Shown here: in pieces, positions 23,851 to 26,567 of the stretch
Layout: every line of letters starts with the position of its first letter
Numbering within the stretch: position 1 is the first letter of the stretch
Virus record (IMG/VR): IMGVR_UViG_3300047552_000493
Coordinates: 1-26,567 of that record
From: a virus
Reading direction: 5' to 3' (one strand)
DNA length: 26,567 nt
Made by a program: the position numbers and the translations under genes
Notes under the pieces: model-generated
Seen by the model: the letters and a program-made list of their open reading frames with translations, nothing else
What the model was told of the DNA's origin: nothing
Databases searched by the model: none

Positions 23851-24894
23851 GTGCGAGTAATAAAACCAAAGCCTTTCGTACCTAGTATGCTTGTATCAAC
23901 AAATGCTGTAGAAAAGTACGCTAACTTTTCTATGACTACTTCTTATAGCAAGGGAGCTAGAGTTGTATGCCCTCAGACGTATAAGATATATGAAAGCATC
24001 GTAAACTCAAACTTAGGGAATCAACCTTGTTGGTCATGGGGTGTTGGTCTCTACCCTGTGTATTCGGCAGGTACGACCTATGATGCGGACGATAAGGTAG
24101 AGCACGACACTAAACTTTGGAGAGCTAAGGTTTCTGGTGCTCTAGGAATACCAGTCTCAGGGTCAGAGTGGGAGCTTGTTGTTACAGACTACTCTGAGCA
24201 AAAGTGGCAAGAGGTAGGCCCAAGCAATAAGTACGCAATGTTTGATAGCCAAACTAGCACACAGACGGAGAGCGGTTCACCTCTTACTGTGGTGCTAGAT
24301 ACTGGTATGATCAACAGCCTAGCTCTTGTCGGGCTTAAAGGCACTAAAGTGACGGTTGTGGCTGCCTCTAATGGGACTGAGATGTTTAGACAAATTGTTG
24401 AACTGGACGCTGCAGTTATTACAGATTGGTACCAATACTATTTTGAGGAGTCAGCGCAGGTTACTGAAGTCGTTATGGAGGGTGTGCCACCATACAGCGT
24501 AACTAGGGTAACTGTCACGCTCGAAGGTTCTGGAAATGTGTTGCTTGGAGGAATACTATTCGGAACTCTGTACACTATTGGCGATACAGAGTACGGAGCA
24601 ACTGCAGGCATTACTGACTATTCAGTCAAAGAAACAGACGAGTTCGGAACGACTACCTTTGTTAAACGCGATTTTGCAAAGCGAATGTCAGCTCGGATGA
24701 TGCTGGATAACGTACAATTGCGGAAGGTTCAAAACGTACTTTCCGAACTCCGAGCAACCCCGTGCGTGTGGGTCGGAACTGACGATGACACATACTCTCC
24801 ACTTGTTGTCTATGGGTTTTACAGAGAGTTTTCTCTTGAAATCTCCTACCCAACAAAGTCTTATTGTTCTTTGGACATCGAAGGTCTGACATGA
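23851..24894 (+). CDS. Tail tip / central straight fibre-like protein
   Basis: A 347-aa protein starting at GTG 23851. The C-terminal half (VKETDEFGTTTFVKRDFAKR, then RATPCVWVGTDDDTYSPLVV and YGFYREFSLEISYPTKSYCS) matches a family commonly encoded right after the tape measure in proteobacterial siphophages and often labelled central tail fibre or distal tail protein. The N-terminal part holds two segments resembling chitin/carbohydrate-binding modules of the CBM5/12 type: about 26-60 (TTSYSKGARVVCPQTYKIYE) and 65-105 (YSAGTTYDADDKVEHDTKLW then SGSEWELV). Sugar binding is inference. ATGA couples it to the next gene. Confidence 0.7.
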   Translation: MRVIKPKPFVPSMLVSTNAVEKYANFSMTTSYSKGARVVCPQTYKIYESIVNSNLGNQPCWSWGVGLYPVYSAGTTYDADDKVEHDTKLWRAKVSGALGIPVSGSEWELVVTDYSEQKWQEVGPSNKYAMFDSQTSTQTESGSPLTVVLDTGMINSLALVGLKGTKVTVVAASNGTEMFRQIVELDAAVITDWYQYYFEESAQVTEVVMEGVPPYSVTRVTVTLEGSGNVLLGGILFGTLYTIGDTEYGATAGITDYSVKETDEFGTTTFVKRDFAKRMSARMMLDNVQLRKVQNVLSELRATPCVWVGTDDDTYSPLVVYGFYREFSLEISYPTKSYCSLDIEGLT

Positions 24895-25352
24895 CAGTAA
24901 CTATACCAAGTGTACCTACACCCGTGCCTTCGAGGGCTGACCCTGTTAACTTTGCAGCACGCGCTGATTCTTATCACGCAGCATTGCCAGGTATCGTCAC
25001 GGCTATGAACAGCCAGAACGAGGAGAACAATACTATCAACAGTAATGTTAATGCATTGGCTCTGCTAACTGCTTCTGACAAGGCAGTGTGTTCTGCAGCC
25101 GTAACAGCTGTTAACGCTCAAAGCCCTGTGGCTAATGCAGCTGCTGCAGCAGCTAGTGCCGTTGAAGCAGCTGCTTACGCAAGCCAAGCTCAAGCAACAA
25201 ACCCAGATTCTCCTATTAGGTTGAATCCTAAACAGATATCTGCGAACTTTACGGTTCCTTCTGGCTATAACGCAGGTTCCGTAGGTCCTATCTCCATTCA
25301 AGACGGCATCACCGTAACAGTTTCTGATCACTCCACCTGGAGCATTCAATGA
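24891..25352 (+). CDS. Small tail tip / fibre-associated protein
   Basis: A 153-aa protein beginning in an ATGA overlap and ending in another. The N-terminal segment (PSRADPVNFAARADSYHAAL) resembles the start of proteins next to siphophage tip genes. The middle is an alanine-rich helix (about 85-105). The end, LNPKQISANFTVPSGYNAGS plus GPISIQDGITVTVSDHSTWSI, is a short beta cap found at the C-terminus of many phage fibre and tip proteins. I infer a small fibre or connector that seats the receptor-binding protein encoded next. Confidence 0.65.
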   Translation: MTVTIPSVPTPVPSRADPVNFAARADSYHAALPGIVTAMNSQNEENNTINSNVNALALLTASDKAVCSAAVTAVNAQSPVANAAAAAASAVEAAAYASQAQATNPDSPIRLNPKQISANFTVPSGYNAGSVGPISIQDGITVTVSDHSTWSIQ

Positions 25353-26567
25353 GTAATTTATCAGTCCGCAACATCACTACACCTGACGGTTCTCCGGTAA
25401 GCTTTCCTAACGGAATCCGTGTTGGTACTGACACAGGAGCGGGTAACGTTAACCACATTGGCATTCCAGGTCAGCAAGGATTTGGCCTTGGTATTGCTCC
25501 AGAAATCCCTTTTGGTTTTTCAAAGCTGTACGGCACCGACGATCCTGCAAGTGATAATTACGGCAATTACGTCTATAGTGACGGTTCTGTTATGGTGTAT
25601 GTGCCAGCTTTTTTCTACAAGTACGGTACAGGCAGTAACGGACTTCCTGTTAACTCTGTAAGTGTTAAATCTTTTAGCACTTACGCAGGTGTAGCAGATG
25701 CAAACGCGGATGGATACGCATTGCATCGCGCGTTCTACAACGCTGGCAGCATTCGTCAAGGAGTTTTTGTTGATAAGTACCTGTGCTCTAACAATGGTGG
25801 AATAGCCAGTTCGATTAAGAATGGTATTGCGATGTCTAGCGCAGTGCGCGGCTCGCTGTCGTCAGCGGTGTTTTCTGCGCTCAATGGCGTGTCGGCCAAC
25901 AATTACGGCGGTGCCCTGGCCGCAGCCAAGACGCGCGGCAGCCGATTCTTCTGCAACACGCGCTTCATCTTCGCGGCGCTCGCGCTGCTGTCTGTCGCGC
26001 ACGGCCAGGCGTCTACTGGCACGGCGTTCAACGCCTGGTACAGCGCTGGCTCGACCAACTTCCCCAAGGGTTGCAACAACGACGCGCTGGGCGATGCCAA
26101 CGACGCGACCATTGCCTACACCTCGGACGACAACGGCTCCTACAACTGTGGTCGCACCGGATCAGCCAACTTCTTTGCCCGCACCACGCACAACGGCCAG
26201 AACTGCGGCGTGGCTGACCTGAACGGCCTGCTTTGGGAGGTCAACACGGGCCTGACCAGCAACGGCACCAACTACTACCTGCTCAAGACGGCGACCGATG
26301 CTGCCGCCCTCACCGGCGGCAACACGCTGGCGACCGACGGCTGGGGTGCCACCGGCATTGCAGCCCTGTACGACAGCCTGGGCGCGACCTACGAGTCGAT
26401 GACCGCGTCCAGCACTACCAAGACTTTCGGCAATGCGGCGCAGGTGCTGAGCCACGCCACCAGCGGTACGGCCTGGGCGGCAGCCGGCGCCGGCATTCCG
26501 CTGGTCGGCGGCACCGGTGGCTCCAACCTGTTCGGCAACGACTATCTGTCCGACTACCGTCCGAATG
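25349..26567 (+). CDS. Receptor-binding tail protein with FGE/C-type-lectin-like domain (3' truncated by window end)
   Basis: The frame opens at the ATGA overlap at 25349 and stays open for 406 codons to the window edge, so the end is missing. Residues 1-160 form a virion-attachment part (MSNLSVRNITTPDGSPVSFP; VMVYVPAFFYKYGTG). From about residue 161 the DNA becomes strikingly GC-rich. This part looks like a formylglycine-generating-enzyme/C-type-lectin fold: FARTTHNGQNCGVADLNGLL with WEV (about 277-299) is close to the family's DLNGNVWEW signature, and GNDYLSDYRPN is the last visible segment. Proteins of this fold are known variable targets of diversity-generating retroelements, with the variable part at the extreme C-terminus. 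A role in host recognition is inferred. Confidence 0.78.
   Translation, partial: MSNLSVRNITTPDGSPVSFPNGIRVGTDTGAGNVNHIGIPGQQGFGLGIAPEIPFGFSKLYGTDDPASDNYGNYVYSDGSVMVYVPAFFYKYGTGSNGLPVNSVSVKSFSTYAGVADANADGYALHRAFYNAGSIRQGVFVDKYLCSNNGGIASSIKNGIAMSSAVRGSLSSAVFSALNGVSANNYGGALAAAKTRGSRFFCNTRFIFAALALLSVAHGQASTGTAFNAWYSAGSTNFPKGCNNDALGDANDATIAYTSDDNGSYNCGRTGSANFFARTTHNGQNCGVADLNGLLWEVNTGLTSNGTNYYLLKTATDAAALTGGNTLATDGWGATGIAALYDSLGATYESMTASSTTKTFGNAAQVLSHATSGTAWAAAGAGIPLVGGTGGSNLFGNDYLSDYRPN

Noticed and set aside
25821-26222. Arg/Ser-rich plus-strand frame inside the receptor-binding gene
   Set aside because: It is a shifted-frame shadow of GC-rich coding sequence; the 25349 frame is open, coupled by ATGA and makes a recognisable fold.
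1-26567. Reverse transcriptase, template repeat, integrase, tRNA or transposase genes
   Set aside because: None was recognised on either strand in this window; the retroelement idea depends on sequence beyond the right edge.

Overview
The window is the structural (virion) half of a tailed phage or prophage with a long, non-contractile (siphovirus-like) tail. Gene order is the classic head-to-tail series: packaging, portal, head protease with nested scaffold, decoration protein, major capsid protein, connectors, tail terminator, tail tube, frameshifted tail chaperones, a very long tape measure, tip proteins and a receptor-binding protein. Shine-Dalgarno sites of the AAAGGA/AGGAG type, lambda-like features (GpA-type terminase, C/Nu3-like nested scaffold, G/GT-like -1 frameshift) and the tape-measure and tip sequences suggest a Gram-negative, probably proteobacterial, host. 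I cannot name the host or a phage species from sequence alone.

Layout. 1-255: three and a half copies of a 47-bp tandem repeat, then two overlapping hairpins, one terminator-like. 256-1405: two GC-rich genes on the minus strand, each with an AAAGGA ribosome-binding site, of unknown function. 1406-2140: a non-coding, AT-rich divergent region with a cluster of DnaA-box-like nonamers linked to a repeated TTGAG pentamer (possible replication origin), followed by a structured segment. 2141-4529: two small packaging-type genes and the large terminase. 4570-6039: portal. 6135-7142: three overlapping small membrane-protein genes in an unusual position. 7139-10249: protease/scaffold, decoration protein and capsid. 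10322-12562: four tightly overlapping connector genes. 12683-14806: tail tube and chaperones. 14871-23810: a 2,979-residue tape measure. 23851 to the end: three ATGA-coupled tip genes, the last one running off the window.

The genes work as one rightward assembly line, with ATGA stop-start overlaps giving translational coupling. Intrinsic terminators sit directly after the major capsid, tail tube and tail chaperone genes, with no convincing promoter behind them. They probably act as partial attenuators that favour the abundant products.

The best lead is the last gene. Its 3' two thirds are abruptly GC-rich and encode a formylglycine-generating-enzyme/C-type-lectin-like domain of the sort used as the variable protein of diversity-generating retroelements. 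The window stops just where a variable repeat would be expected. No reverse transcriptase or template repeat is inside the window. Second-tier leads are the origin-like region, hairpins abutting ribosome-binding sites at three separate genes, the near-identical 161-bp duplication inside the tape measure, and the three-gene membrane cassette.
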